A stretch of 64,000 nucleotides of DNA from Pseudomonas sp. N040 (GCF_015637705.1 NZ_JADOBE010000008.1:124001-188000), one strand, 5' to 3'. Positions 1-11,892 are shown, numbered from the stretch's first letter. The notes: generated from the letters alone by a model not told the origin. Made by a program: numbers and translations.

Positions 1-1
1 G

Positions 2-775
2 CAGCGCCTGGAGACGGTACGCAGCCAGCGCGAGCAGGCGCGTCGCGGCCGCCGCCGGGCAGAGCTGCCGGCAGTGTCGCTGGTGGGCTACACCAACGCC
101 GGCAAGTCCACCCTGTTCAATGCGCTGACCGGCTCCGAGGTGTATGCCGCCGATCAGCTGTTTGCCACCCTGGATCCGACCTTTCGCCGCCTTGATCTGG
201 ACGATCTTGGCCCGGTGGTGCTGGCCGATACGGTCGGCTTCATCCGTCACCTCCCGCACAAGCTGGTCGAAGCCTTTCGGGCGACACTCGAGGAGTCCAG
301 CAACGCCGATCTGCTGCTGCACGTGATCGATGCTCACGAGCCGGAGCGGCAGTTGCAGATCGAGCAGGTATTGGCCGTGCTGGCGGAAGTGGGTGCCGCT
401 GAAATACCGCTGCTCGAGGTCTACAACAAGCTCGACCTGCTCGAAGGGATCGAACCGCATATCCAGCGCGACGCCAGTGGCCGTCCCGAACGGGTCTGGT
501 TGTCGGCACGGGACGGGCGTGGTCTGGATCTGCTGCGCCAGGCGATTGCCGAGTTGCTCGGCGAGGAACTGTTTGTCGGTACACTGCAATTGCCGCAGCG
601 CCTGGGCCGCTTGCGTGCGCAGCTGTTTAGCGCCGGGGCGGTGCTGCGCGAGTCGCACGACGAGGCTGGCGAGTCGCTGCTGGAGGTGCGTCTGCCGCGC
701 TCCGAGTTGAACCGCCTGATCACCCGCGAAGGACTGCAACCCGCTGAATTCATCGAGCAACACACTTTGCAATAA
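2..775 (+). CDS. hflX: GTPase HflX, C-terminal part (cut by window edge)
   Basis: Ribosome-associated GTPase of the HflX family; in other bacteria it splits stalled ribosomes under stress. The reading frame is open from base 2, so the N-terminal domain lies outside the window. The visible part holds the G domain: G1 GYTNAGKST, G3 DTVGFIRHLPHKLVEAF with the DxxG core, and G4 NKLD, followed by the usual C-terminal domain. The downstream hflK-hflC pair is the standard pseudomonad neighbourhood. Family assignment is secure; only the 5' end is missing. Confidence 0.95.
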   Translation, partial: QRLETVRSQREQARRGRRRAELPAVSLVGYTNAGKSTLFNALTGSEVYAADQLFATLDPTFRRLDLDDLGPVVLADTVGFIRHLPHKLVEAFRATLEESSNADLLLHVIDAHEPERQLQIEQVLAVLAEVGAAEIPLLEVYNKLDLLEGIEPHIQRDASGRPERVWLSARDGRGLDLLRQAIAELLGEELFVGTLQLPQRLGRLRAQLFSAGAVLRESHDEAGESLLEVRLPRSELNRLITREGLQPAEFIEQHTLQ

Positions 776-873
776 TGCCTGGCGCAGCGTCTTTGGCGCT
801 GGGGTCCGGCATTCGGTAGCATTGGCCGGCGTGTCATCGACACGTCTTAGCTTTTTATTCTATGGAGAGCGCT

Positions 874-2016
874 ATGGCTTGGAATGAGCCCGGTGGCAAC
901 TCGAACAATCAAGACCCCTGGGGTGGCCGCAAAGGTGGCGGCCGTCAGGGGCCGCCAGATCTGGATGAGGCGTTTCGCAAGCTGCAGGAAAGCCTGGGCA
1001 ATATTTTTGGCGGGGGCAAGCCGCGCAATGGCGACGCAGCCCAGGGCGGCGGTTACAGCCTGCTGCTGCTCGGCCTGGTCCTGTTGGCGGCGATCTGGCT
1101 GTACAGCGCGGTGTATGTCGTCGACGAGCAGGAGCAGGCAGTGGTGCTGCGCTTCGGCAAGTATCACGAGACGGTCGGACCGGGTCTGAATTTCTATTTC
1201 CCGCCGATCGACAAGAAGTTCCAGGAAAACGTCAAGGGCGAGCGCACCTACTCCAAGGTCGGGCAGATGCTCACCGAAGATGAAAACATTGTCGAAGTTC
1301 CGCTGACCGTGCAATACAAGATCAGCAACCTGGAGGACTTTGTGCTCAAGGTTGACTCGCCGGAGAACAGCCTTCGCCAGGCGACCGAAAGCGCCCTGCG
1401 CCATGTGGTCGGCTCGACCGAAATGGATCAGGTGCTGACCGAGGGCCGCGAGGTGATGGGCAATGAGGTGCAGGCGCGCCTGCAGAGCTTCCTCAACAAC
1501 TATGGCACCGGTATCCAGGTTACCCAGGTGAACATCCAGCGGGCCGCGGCGCCGGCCGAGGTCAAGGATGCCTTCGATGATGTAACCCGTGCCCGTGAAG
1601 ACGAGCAGCGCGAGAAGAATCAGGCCGAGGCCTACGCCAACAGCGTGGTTCCCGAGGCGCGCGGCCAGGCGCAGCGCGCCATCGAGGATGCCAGTGGCTA
1701 CCGCGATGAAGTCATTGCTCGTGCCGAAGGTGAGGCGCAGCGCTTCAGCAAGCTGGTTGCCGAGTATCGCAAGGCTCCGGAAGTCACCCGTGAGCGTCTG
1801 TATATCGACACCATGCAGGAAGTGCTGAGCAACTCCAGCAAGGTGCTGGTGAGTGGCAACAAGGGGCAGAACCTGCTCTACCTGCCGCTGGACAAGATGA
1901 TGGATGGACGCGGCAAGCCGCTGGTCAATCCGGCGGATAGCGCAGCAGGTGCCGATGGCAGCTCGCGCCCGACGATTGATCTGCAGCGTGATGCGCGTGC
2001 CAGGGAGAGTCGCTGA
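874..2016 (+). CDS. hflK: FtsH protease modulator HflK
   Basis: Membrane-anchored SPFH/prohibitin-domain protein that with HflC forms the large periplasmic cage around the FtsH protease. About 380 residues: a Gly/Asn-rich N-terminus (MAWNEPGGNSNNQDPWGG, the family hallmark), one membrane segment near residues 61-80, then the SPFH domain and a coiled coil. An in-frame ATG exists at 862, but GGAG at 864-867 lies at ribosome-binding distance from the ATG at 874 and the protein then begins exactly as known HflK does. The stop overlaps the hflC start (TGATG). Confidence 0.95.
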   Translation: MAWNEPGGNSNNQDPWGGRKGGGRQGPPDLDEAFRKLQESLGNIFGGGKPRNGDAAQGGGYSLLLLGLVLLAAIWLYSAVYVVDEQEQAVVLRFGKYHETVGPGLNFYFPPIDKKFQENVKGERTYSKVGQMLTEDENIVEVPLTVQYKISNLEDFVLKVDSPENSLRQATESALRHVVGSTEMDQVLTEGREVMGNEVQARLQSFLNNYGTGIQVTQVNIQRAAAPAEVKDAFDDVTRAREDEQREKNQAEAYANSVVPEARGQAQRAIEDASGYRDEVIARAEGEAQRFSKLVAEYRKAPEVTRERLYIDTMQEVLSNSSKVLVSGNKGQNLLYLPLDKMMDGRGKPLVNPADSAAGADGSSRPTIDLQRDARARESR

Positions 2017-2885
2017 TGAGCAATAAATCATTGTTGGCGCTGATTGGCGGCGTTGTGCTGGCCATCGTGGGCTGGAACAGCTTCTACGTGATTGCCCAGA
2101 CCGAGCGGGCCGTATTGCTGCAGTTCGGTCGCATCGTGCAGGACAACGTGCAGCCCGGCGTGCACTTCAAGATTCCCTACGTCAACCAGGTGCGCAAGTT
2201 CGATGGTCGCCTGCTGACCCTGGATTCGCCCGCGCAGCGCCTGCTGACTCTGGAGAAGAAGGCGGTGATCGTCGATGCCTATGCCAAGTGGCGGGTTGCC
2301 GATGCCGGGACCTACTACACCGCAACTTCCGGGCTCAAGCAGATTGCCGATGACCGCTTGTCGCAGCGTCTGGTCTCCGGGCTGTCCAACCAGTTCGGCA
2401 AGCGCACCTTGCATGAAGTGGTGTCCGGCGAGCGTGATGCGCTGATGGCCGATATCACCTCCAACCTCAACCGCATGGCGCAGAAGGAGCTGGGCATCGA
2501 GGTGGTCGATGTGCGGGTCAAAGCCATCGACCTGCCCAAAGAGGTCTATCGCAGCGTGTTCGAGCGGATGGCCTCGGAGCGTGAGCGGGAAGCCCGCGAA
2601 CACCGCGCCAAGGGTCGCGAGCTGGCCGAGGGCATTCGGGCGGATGCCGACCGGCAGAAGCGCGTGATTGTCGCCGAGGCCTATCGGGAAGCCGAGCAGA
2701 CCCGCGGTGACGGTGATGCGCGCGCCTCCGAGATCTACGCCAAGGCGTTTGGCCAGGATCAGGAGTTCTACGCGTTCTACCGCAGCCTGAAGGCTTACCG
2801 TGAAAGCTTCGCGGACAAGACCGACGTGCTGGTGCTGGATCCGGCCAACGAGTTCTTCCGCTACATGGAAAAATCCAGGCCCTGA
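2016..2885 (+). CDS. hflC: FtsH protease modulator HflC
   Basis: Partner of HflK in the membrane complex that restrains FtsH. 289 residues with an N-terminal membrane anchor (about residues 5-25) and an SPFH domain followed by a charged helical region rich in Arg/Glu/Ala (about 165-250). It overlaps the hflK stop codon, so the two are translationally coupled and should be made in equal amounts. A strong intrinsic terminator follows at 2958-2982, closing the hflX-hflK-hflC unit. Confidence 0.95.
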   Translation: MSNKSLLALIGGVVLAIVGWNSFYVIAQTERAVLLQFGRIVQDNVQPGVHFKIPYVNQVRKFDGRLLTLDSPAQRLLTLEKKAVIVDAYAKWRVADAGTYYTATSGLKQIADDRLSQRLVSGLSNQFGKRTLHEVVSGERDALMADITSNLNRMAQKELGIEVVDVRVKAIDLPKEVYRSVFERMASEREREAREHRAKGRELAEGIRADADRQKRVIVAEAYREAEQTRGDGDARASEIYAKAFGQDQEFYAFYRSLKAYRESFADKTDVLVLDPANEFFRYMEKSRP

Positions 2886-2957
2886 CCGGACTGAAGTCAT
2901 TCTGGCAGCCGCAAGGCTGTCGGGGTGATCTCAAGGCAAACTGTGTTACCATTCCTC

Positions 2958-2982
2958 AGCCGGGAAAATCCCGGCTTTTTTG
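2958..2982 (+). terminator. Rho-independent terminator after hflC
   Basis: Perfect 8-bp stem AGCCGGGA / TCCCGGCT with an AAA loop, followed directly by six T. It sits between hflC and the small DUF2065 gene, so the hisZ side needs its own promoter or read-through. Confidence 0.85.
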
Positions 2983-3011
2983 CGTCTGTGGGGTTCATGT
3001 GAGTGGCTGGC

Positions 3012-3197
3012 ATGTGGCAGGAAGTCGGCGTAGCGCTGTGTCTGGTGCTGGTGCTTGAGGGCATCCTGCCGTTTCTCGCCCCGCGCCGCTGGCGCGAAAC
3101 GGTGCTGCAGCTGGCTCGACTGCCAGACCGACACTTGCGCCTCATCGGGCTGGCCTGCATGTTGCTCGGCACGGCCGCCCTGTATTGGCTTCACTGA
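3012..3197 (+). CDS. DUF2065 (YjeT-like) small inner-membrane protein
   Basis: Small protein of about 61 residues with two hydrophobic helices separated by a basic loop (LAPRRWRETVLQLARLPDRH), the DUF2065/YjeT pattern. Its place between hflC and hisZ is conserved in pseudomonads. The function is unknown. A GTG at 3003 would add three residues; the ATG at 3012 is preferred because family members usually begin MWQ. No strong ribosome-binding site is visible for either. Confidence 0.8.
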   Translation: MWQEVGVALCLVLVLEGILPFLAPRRWRETVLQLARLPDRHLRLIGLACMLLGTAALYWLH

Positions 3198-3233
3198 AGG
3201 CTTGCCGCCCTGATCGATAGAGGAAAAGGCGTT

Positions 3234-5769
<2,536 letters not shown>

Positions 5770-5883
5770 TCCGCTGCCGATTGCTGTGGGGTTGCCGTGC
5801 AACCGTGCAGCAATCGGCGCGATGGCAAACTGGATGCGGGAACAGCGGAGTGTTAAGCGGTTTTGGATTTTCCGGATGCAGAA

Positions 5884-5917
5884 AAGACAAAACCGAGCCG
5901 GAGCTCGGTTTTGTCTT
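5884..5917. terminator. Bidirectional terminator between purA and tRNA-Leu
   Basis: Perfect 15-bp inverted repeat (AAGACAAAACCGAGC and its complement) around a CGGA tetraloop, with A/T tracts at both edges of the stem. It can end both the plus-strand purA transcript and the minus-strand tRNA-Leu transcript. Confidence 0.8.
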
Positions 5918-5922
5918 GAATT

Positions 5923-6009
5923 TGGTGCCCAGGAGAAGACTCGAACTTCCACGGTGTTGCCACCGCTAGGACCTGAACCTAGTGCGTCTACCAATTCCGC
6001 CACCTGGGC
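5923..6009 (-). tRNA. tRNA-Leu (anticodon CAG)
   Basis: Minus-strand 87-nt tRNA with the CCA end encoded. The acceptor stem is GCCCAGG/CCTGGGC, the anticodon stem TAGG/CCTA encloses loop TTCAGGT giving anticodon CAG, a long class II variable arm (GCGGTGGCAACACCGT) follows, and the T arm is GAAG-TTCGAGT-CTTC. A tRNA-Leu between purA and rnr is the usual arrangement in pseudomonads. The rest of the 5770-6212 interval holds no further gene that I can see. Confidence 0.97.
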
Positions 6010-6212
6010 GTTGAGAGTGATGATTGCTCACCGCTTTCAACTACAACAACGTTGCCGTCGCTGTGGGGGCGCAATATACGGATCCGATATTTGCTTGTAA
6101 ACCCCGATTGCAAAAAAATTTAATGTCAGTGGAAAGCTGACCTGAATGCCGTTTTCGCGCTTCAATACGCGCAGGGCATTGTCCCAACCATGAACAAAGG
6201 TGAATTTACTTA

Positions 6213-8768
6213 ATGGCCGATTGGCAAACCCTCGATCCCGAGGCCGCCCGCGAGGCGGAAAAATACGAAAATCCGATACCCAGCCGTGAGCTGATTCTCA
6301 AGCATCTGAGCGAGCGCGGTGCGCCGGCCAGTCGAGAGCAGTTGCTGGAAGAATTCGGGCTGACCACGGACGAGCAGCTGGAAGCACTGCGCCGACGACT
6401 GCGCGCCATGGAGCGCGACGGGCAACTGATTTTTACCCGTCGTGGCACCTACGCCCCGGTGGACAAGCTGGACCTGATTTGCGGACGGGTCAGCGGGCAC
6501 CGTGACGGGTTTGGTTTTCTGGTGCCGGATGACGGCAGCGAAGACCTGTTTCTCGGCCCGGCGCAGATGCGCCTGGTGTTCGATGGTGATCGCGCGCTGG
6601 CCCGGGTTTCCGGGCTGGACCGTCGCGGCCGGCGTGAAGGCGCGATCGTCGAAGTCATCGTGCGGGCGCACGAGAGCATCGTTGGCCGCTACTACGAAGA
6701 AAGCGGGATTGGCTTCGTGATCCCGGATAACCCGAAGATCCAGCAGGAAGTGCTGATCTCCCAGGGACGTGCCGGCAACGCCAAGGTCGGCCAGTTCGTC
6801 GAGGTGAAGATCACCCACTGGCCAACCCCGCGCTTCCAGCCGCAGGGCGATATCGTCGAGGTGGTCGGCAACTACATGGCGCCGGGCATGGAAATCGACG
6901 TGGCGCTGCGCAGCTACGATATTCCGCATGTGTGGCCGCAGGCGGTGGTCAAGGAAGCCGCCAAGCTCAAGCCCGAAGTGGAAGACAAGGACAAGGAAAA
7001 GCGTGTCGACCTGCGTCATTTGCCGTTCGTCACCATCGATGGCGAGGATGCCCGCGACTTCGATGACGCGGTGTATTGCGAAAGGAACAGTTCGGCCTGG
7101 AAGCTGTTTTCCGGTGGCTGGAAGCTGTATGTCGCCATCGCCGACGTCTCGCATTACGTCAAGGTGGGTTCGGCGCTGGACGAGGAGGCGCAGAACCGCG
7201 GCAACTCGGTGTATTTCCCCGAGCGCGTGGTGCCGATGCTGCCGGAGGAGCTGTCCAACGGGTTGTGCTCGCTGAACCCGCACGTCGATCGCCTGGCCAT
7301 GGTCTGCGAGATGACCATCTCCAAGCTCGGCAAACTGGTGGATTACCAGTTCTACGAAGCAGTCATTCACTCCCATGCGCGCCTGACCTACAACAAGGTC
7401 AGCGCCATGCTCGAGCAGCCCAAGAGCGGTGAAGGCAAGGCCCTGCGTGGCGAGTATGCCGAAGTGCTGCCGCACCTCAAGCAGCTGTATGCGCTGTATC
7501 AGGTGCTGCTGGCGGCCCGCCACGAGCGTGGCGCCATCGATTTCGAGACCCAGGAAACCCGCATCATCTTCGGTAGCGGGCGCAAGATTGCCGAGATCAA
7601 GCCGACCCAGCGCAACGATGCGCACAAGCTGATCGAGGAGTGCATGCTGGCGGCCAACGTCGCCACCGCGCAATTCATGCGCCGGCACGAGATCCCGTCG
7701 CTGTACCGGGTGCACGATGGCCCGCCACCGGAGCGCCTGGAGAAACTCAAGGCCTTTCTCACCGAGCTCGGCCTGTCGTTGCATCGGGGCAAGGATGGTC
7801 CGTCGCCCAAGGATTACCAGAAGCTGCTGGAGAGCATCCGCGAGCGACCGGATTTCCACTTGATCCAGACGGTCATGCTGCGTTCGCTGAGCCAGGCGGT
7901 CTATAGCGCCGACAACAATGGCCACTTTGGCCTGAATTACGAGGCCTATACCCACTTCACCTCGCCGATCCGGCGCTACCCCGACTTGCTGGTGCATCGC
8001 GCCATTCGCAGCGTGGTGCGTTCCAAGCTGGATACGCCGCATGTGCAGCGCGCCGGTGCGCCGGCAATCCCGAAAGCGCGCATCTATCCGTATGACGAAG
8101 CGGCGCTGGAGCAGCTCGGCGAGCAGTGCTCGATGACCGAGCGGCGTGCCGATGAGGCAACCCGTGACGTGGTCAACTGGCTCAAGTGCGAGTTCATGAA
8201 GGACCGCGTCGGCGAAAGCTTCCCCGGGGTCATCACCGCGGTCACCGGCTTCGGCCTGTTCGTCGAGCTGCGCGAAATCTATGTCGAGGGTCTGGTGCAT
8301 GTCACCGCGTTGCCGGGCGACTATTACCACTTCGATCCGGTTCACCATCGGTTGTCGGGTGAGCGCAGCGGCCGCAGCTTCCGCCTGGGTGACAGCGTGG
8401 AAGTGACCGTCATGCGCGTCGATCTGGACGAGCGCAAGATCGACTTCGAGTTGTCGCAGGCTGCCGCAGGCGCTGCGCCGCAGGGGCGTTCGCGCAGCGC
8501 CGCAGCGGCCACCGGCAAGGCTGGCGGGCGTGGCAAGGTGGAGCGCGCTCCAGCCAGCGGCAAGCCGGCTGGCGGCAATACCGATGTGCAGAAAAGTCGC
8601 GAGATCAAGAAGGCGCTGCTGTCTGGCTCCAAGGGTGGCGGCAAGCCTGGCAGGGCCGGCGCGGCCAAGGCTGCACCGGCACGTGCGGAGAAGGGCGCGT
8701 CGGCGTCGCGCCAGGGAGCCGCTGCGCCGGCTGCGGGCAAGCCACGCAAGCGCAAGGCCAAGCCATGA
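6213..8768 (+). CDS. rnr: Ribonuclease R
   Basis: Processive 3'-to-5' exoribonuclease that degrades structured RNA and takes part in rRNA quality control. 851 residues in the expected order: N-terminal winged helix (about 20-90), two cold-shock domains, the RNB catalytic domain with the metal-binding GEDARDFDDAV motif (about 270-280), an S1 domain (about 640-725), and a long Lys/Arg/Ala-rich tail (about 735-851) typical of RNase R. AAAGGTG stands about 10 bases before the ATG. The stop overlaps the rlmB start. Confidence 0.96.
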   Translation: MADWQTLDPEAAREAEKYENPIPSRELILKHLSERGAPASREQLLEEFGLTTDEQLEALRRRLRAMERDGQLIFTRRGTYAPVDKLDLICGRVSGHRDGFGFLVPDDGSEDLFLGPAQMRLVFDGDRALARVSGLDRRGRREGAIVEVIVRAHESIVGRYYEESGIGFVIPDNPKIQQEVLISQGRAGNAKVGQFVEVKITHWPTPRFQPQGDIVEVVGNYMAPGMEIDVALRSYDIPHVWPQAVVKEAAKLKPEVEDKDKEKRVDLRHLPFVTIDGEDARDFDDAVYCERNSSAWKLFSGGWKLYVAIADVSHYVKVGSALDEEAQNRGNSVYFPERVVPMLPEELSNGLCSLNPHVDRLAMVCEMTISKLGKLVDYQFYEAVIHSHARLTYNKVSAMLEQPKSGEGKALRGEYAEVLPHLKQLYALYQVLLAARHERGAIDFETQETRIIFGSGRKIAEIKPTQRNDAHKLIEECMLAANVATAQFMRRHEIPSLYRVHDGPPPERLEKLKAFLTELGLSLHRGKDGPSPKDYQKLLESIRERPDFHLIQTVMLRSLSQAVYSADNNGHFGLNYEAYTHFTSPIRRYPDLLVHRAIRSVVRSKLDTPHVQRAGAPAIPKARIYPYDEAALEQLGEQCSMTERRADEATRDVVNWLKCEFMKDRVGESFPGVITAVTGFGLFVELREIYVEGLVHVTALPGDYYHFDPVHHRLSGERSGRSFRLGDSVEVTVMRVDLDERKIDFELSQAAAGAAPQGRSRSAAAATGKAGGRGKVERAPASGKPAGGNTDVQKSREIKKALLSGSKGGGKPGRAGAAKAAPARAEKGASASRQGAAAPAAGKPRKRKAKP

Positions 8769-9520
8769 GTGACCTGGAGAAGGTCTTTGGCGTGCACGCC
8801 GTCGAGGCATTGCTGCGCCATCACCCGAAGCGGGTCAAGCAACTGTGGCTGGCGGAAAGCCGCAATGATCCGCGGGTCAGGACCCTGCTCGAGCTGGCCG
8901 GGCCGGCACGCGTACCGGTAGGGCACAAGGATCGGCGCGAGCTGGATGAGTGGGCGGAAGGCGTGCACCAGGGGGTCGTGGCCGAGGTCAGCCCCAGCCA
9001 GGTTTGGGGCGAGGCCATGCTCGAGGAATTGCTCGACCGCCGCGAAGGCGTGCCCTTGCTGCTGGTCCTCGACGGGGTGACCGATCCGCACAACCTGGGC
9101 GCCTGTCTGCGCACCGCCGATGCCGCCGGCGCGCTGGCCGTCATCGTGCCCAAGGACAAGTCGGCAACCCTGAATGCCACCGTGCGCAAGGTCGCCTGCG
9201 GCGCGGCTGAAGTGATTCCGCTGGTTGCCGTGACCAACCTGGCGCGCACCCTGGAGAAACTGCAGCAGCGTGGCCTGTGGCTGGTTGGCACGGCCGGCGA
9301 GGCAGAGCAGGAGCTGTACCAGCAGGACCTGACCGGTCCGATCGTGCTGGTGATGGGCGCCGAGGGCAAGGGCATGCGCCGCCTGACGCGCGATTTGTGC
9401 GACTTCCTGGTGCGCCTGCCGATGGCTGGCAGCGTCAGCAGCCTGAATGTCTCGGTGGCAACCGGCATCTGCCTGTTCGAGGCGCTGCGCCAGCGCAAGC
9501 AGGCTGTCGGCAAGGCCTGA
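8765..9520 (+). CDS. rlmB: 23S rRNA (guanosine-2'-O)-methyltransferase RlmB
   Basis: SpoU/TrmH-family enzyme that methylates the ribose of G2251 in 23S rRNA. 251 residues: an N-terminal substrate-binding domain (VFGVHAVEALLRHHPKRVK) and a SPOUT fold with the motifs DPHNLGACLRTADAAG, VMGAEGKGMRRLT and LPMAGSVSSLNVSVATG, all canonical. The ATG overlaps the rnr stop by 4 bases, so the two RNA-processing genes are coupled. Confidence 0.95.
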   Translation: MSDLEKVFGVHAVEALLRHHPKRVKQLWLAESRNDPRVRTLLELAGPARVPVGHKDRRELDEWAEGVHQGVVAEVSPSQVWGEAMLEELLDRREGVPLLLVLDGVTDPHNLGACLRTADAAGALAVIVPKDKSATLNATVRKVACGAAEVIPLVAVTNLARTLEKLQQRGLWLVGTAGEAEQELYQQDLTGPIVLVMGAEGKGMRRLTRDLCDFLVRLPMAGSVSSLNVSVATGICLFEALRQRKQAVGKA

Positions 9521-9580
9521 ACGCTCGCCGCAGGTGCTTGTTGCGGCGCGCGCAGCTGTACAAATAATCGCCAGTTTTCC

Positions 9581-9609
9581 TTGCGTCGGCAGGGGGCCTT
9601 CTCTAGAAT
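9581..9609 (+). promoter_or_regulatory. Sigma-70 promoter for the rpsF operon
   Basis: TTGCGT at 9581-9586 and TAGAAT at 9604-9609, separated by 17 bases, give a good -35/-10 pair. It leaves a leader of about 110 bases before rpsF, enough for the hairpin described at 9682-9705. Confidence 0.6.
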
Positions 9610-9681
9610 GGCGCCCCTTGCCGTGCGGGCAGGCTCTTTTGTGCCTTCCCGCCGGCAAGTCAAACGAAACATTCACTCCTT

Positions 9682-9705
9682 GCCTGACCGGATGTCCCGG
9701 CAGGC
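9682..9705 (+). promoter_or_regulatory. Leader hairpin upstream of rpsF (possible S6:S18 site)
   Basis: GCCTG-A-CCGG / CCGG-CAGGC stem with loop ATGTC, ending 21 bases before the rpsF ATG and just upstream of the AAGGA ribosome-binding site. Many bacteria have an rpsF leader hairpin with an exposed CCG that binds the S6:S18 complex for autoregulation. Whether this one matches that consensus was judged by eye only. Confidence 0.4.
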
Positions 9706-9726
9706 TACAACCCGTAAGGAGCAATT

Positions 9727-10146
9727 ATGCGTCATTACGAAATCGTGTTCCTGGTCCACCCGGATCAGAGCGAACAAGTCGGCGGCATGGTCGAGCGTTA
9801 CACCAAGCTGATCGAAGAAGACGGCGGTAAAGTTCACCGCCTGGAAGACTGGGGCCGTCGTCAACTGGCCTATGCCATCAACAACATTCACAAGGCTCAC
9901 TACGTGATGCTGAATGTTGAGTGCACCGGCAAAGCCCTGGCTGAACTGGAAGATAACTTCCGCTATAACGATGCCGTTCTTCGTAACCTGGTCATCCGTC
10001 GCGATGAAGCCGTTGTCGGCCCGTCCGAGATGCTCAAGGCTGAGGAAAATCGCAGCGATCGCCGCGAGCGCCGTGAGCGCGTTGAAACTGACGTAGCCGA
10101 TGATGGCGACGACAGCGATAGCGACAGCGACAACGCTGACGAGTAA
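9727..10146 (+). CDS. rpsF: 30S ribosomal protein S6
   Basis: 139-residue S6, beginning [18 protein letters not shown], with the ferredoxin-like fold of the family and an acidic C-terminal tail (Asp/Ser/Glu-rich from about residue 105) as in other gammaproteobacteria. S6 binds S18 in the small-subunit platform; rpsR follows 28 bases later. Strong AAGGAG ribosome-binding site. Confidence 0.98.
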   Translation: MRHYEIVFLVHPDQSEQVGGMVERYTKLIEEDGGKVHRLEDWGRRQLAYAINNIHKAHYVMLNVECTGKALAELEDNFRYNDAVLRNLVIRRDEAVVGPSEMLKAEENRSDRRERRERVETDVADDGDDSDSDSDNADE

Positions 10147-10174
10147 TCCAAGGATCTATTGAGGAGCCACTGTT

Positions 10175-10405
10175 ATGGCACGTTTCTTCCGTCGTCGTAA
10201 ATTCTGCCGTTTCACCGCTGAAGACGTGAAAGAGATCGATTACAAAGATCTCAACACCCTGAAGGCCTATGTTTCCGAAACCGGCAAGATTGTCCCTAGC
10301 CGTATTACCGGTACCAAAGCCAAGTATCAGCGTCAGCTGGGCACCGCCATCAAGCGCGCCCGTTTCCTGGCCCTGCTGCCCTACACCGACAGCCACGGTC
10401 ATTGA
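10175..10405 (+). CDS. rpsR: 30S ribosomal protein S18
   Basis: 76-residue basic protein starting [20 protein letters not shown] and containing the conserved [18 protein letters not shown] segment. It forms a heterodimer with S6 on 16S rRNA. GAGGAG lies upstream of the ATG. It belongs to the rpsF-rpsR-(DUF2232)-rplI operon. Confidence 0.98.
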   Translation: MARFFRRRKFCRFTAEDVKEIDYKDLNTLKAYVSETGKIVPSRITGTKAKYQRQLGTAIKRARFLALLPYTDSHGH

Positions 10406-10440
10406 TTGCTGACGGTCGACACAGGTAAAGGATAAAACGC

Positions 10441-11334
10441 ATGCGCGCCCTGGCTGAGTTCATCATGCGCGGCCGCATGCAGGCCACCCTGGTGGTGGCG
10501 GCTGCTGCAGCCCTGCCGATGCTGTTCTGGCTGGGTGCTGCTGCAGGCAGTCTGGTGCTGTTGCGGCGCGGCCTGAGTGATGCCCTGGGCATCCTCGTCT
10601 GGGCCCTGTTGCCGGCACTGGTCTGGTGGTATTTCGGCGAACCGCGCACCCTGCTGGTGTTGCTCGGCACGCTTGGTCTGGCTCTGGTGCTGCGCAGCAG
10701 TGCCTCCTGGCCTCGGGTGTTGCTGCTCAGCGTTGGTCTGGGGGTGGTCTACAGCCTGGTGCTGGGATCACTGTTCGGCGAGTTGATTGCCGCCACGGTT
10801 AGCGAGTTACAGGCGCTGTTGCCGAAGCTGCTCGAAGGTGTCTACGAGCAGCTGTCGGTGGCAGAACGGGCCAAACTGGAAAGCCTGCTGGCTCCGGTGA
10901 TGGTCGGCCTGATGGCTGCGGTGTTGCAGGCGGTGAGTTTGCTGGCCCTGGTACTGGGGCGTTACTGGCAGGCGCTGCTCTACAACCCGGGTGGTTTTGG
11001 TCGCGAATTTCGCGCACTGAGGCTGCCCGCACCGCTGGCGATCGGGTTGCTGCTGGTGATGCTGGTTGCGCCGAATTTTGGCGTCCAGCTGGCCATGCTG
11101 ATGCCGCTGTGCAGTGTCGCCCTGGCATTTGCCGGTCTGGCGCTGCTGCACGGTCTGGTGGCACAGGGTCAGTCGGGCCGGTTTTGGCTGGTGGGGCTGT
11201 ATGTATCGCTGCTGCTGTTTATGCAGCTGGTTTTTCCGTTACTGGTGATGTTGGCCGTAGTCGACAGTCTGATTGATTTTCGCCGGCGCCTGGCTCCAAA
11301 AAATGGTGCAGGTCCGGCGAATGGTGAAGGTTAA
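10441..11334 (+). CDS. DUF2232 polytopic membrane protein
   Basis: 297 residues, almost entirely hydrophobic with about seven or eight predicted membrane helices and short polar loops, ending in a charged tail. A gene of this family sits between rpsR and rplI in pseudomonads; relatives are annotated DUF2232 or YybS-like. The function is unknown, and the link to the ribosomal genes is positional only. It starts 35 bases after rpsR with AAAGGA upstream. Confidence 0.8.
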   Translation: MRALAEFIMRGRMQATLVVAAAAALPMLFWLGAAAGSLVLLRRGLSDALGILVWALLPALVWWYFGEPRTLLVLLGTLGLALVLRSSASWPRVLLLSVGLGVVYSLVLGSLFGELIAATVSELQALLPKLLEGVYEQLSVAERAKLESLLAPVMVGLMAAVLQAVSLLALVLGRYWQALLYNPGGFGREFRALRLPAPLAIGLLLVMLVAPNFGVQLAMLMPLCSVALAFAGLALLHGLVAQGQSGRFWLVGLYVSLLLFMQLVFPLLVMLAVVDSLIDFRRRLAPKNGAGPANGEG

Positions 11335-11355
11335 AAGTTAAGAGGTAAGACTCAA

Positions 11356-11802
11356 ATGGAAGTCATCCTGCTAGAAAAGATCGCCAACCTGGGCAACCTG
11401 GGCGACAAAGTGAACGTCAAGTCGGGCTATGGCCGCAATTTCCTGCTGCCACAGCGCAAGGCGACTGCTGCCACTGCTGAAAACATCGCTGCTTTCGAGC
11501 TGCGTCGTGCCGAGCTGGAAAAAGCTGCTGCCGAGAAGAAAGCTTCGGCTGAAGCGCGTGCTGCCCAGCTGAACGAACTGCAAATCAGCATCCCGGCGGT
11601 GGCCGGTGATGAAGGCAAGCTGTTCGGTTCGATCGGTACTACCGACATCGCTGAGGCAATTACTGCCGCTGGCGTTGAAGTAGAAAAAAGCGAAATACGC
11701 ATGCCGAATGGCACCATTCGCAACCTGGGTGAATTCGATATCAATGTGCACCTGCACACTGACGTCGAGGCTACCGTCAAAGTGGTTGTGGTGGCTGGTT
11801 AA
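11356..11802 (+). CDS. rplI: 50S ribosomal protein L9
   Basis: 148 residues: N-terminal RNA-binding domain ([32 protein letters not shown]), a long connecting helix rich in Ala/Glu/Lys, and a C-terminal domain. The length and start are canonical. AAGAGGTAAG provides the ribosome-binding site. A terminator follows at 11851-11892. Confidence 0.98.
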   Translation: MEVILLEKIANLGNLGDKVNVKSGYGRNFLLPQRKATAATAENIAAFELRRAELEKAAAEKKASAEARAAQLNELQISIPAVAGDEGKLFGSIGTTDIAEAITAAGVEVEKSEIRMPNGTIRNLGEFDINVHLHTDVEATVKVVVVAG

Positions 11803-11850
11803 GTCATTCGTCCAGCGGGCTTGCGCGCAAGCGCCGGCCTGCTGACAATC

Positions 11851-11892
11851 GGGCACGTCATTGCGCAAGCGATGCCGTGCCCTTTGTCTTTT
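11851..11892 (+). terminator. Terminator after rplI
   Basis: Stem GGGCACG / CGTGCCC with further pairing inside (ATTGC / GCGAT around GCAA), followed by the T-rich TTTGTCTTTT. It separates the ribosomal operon from dnaB, which must have its own promoter in 11893-11992. Confidence 0.65.

Noticed and set aside
6210..8810. An 866-codon minus-strand open frame opposite rnr
   Set aside because: Mirror of the rnr reading frame, with Arg/Leu/Gln-rich composition and no motif.
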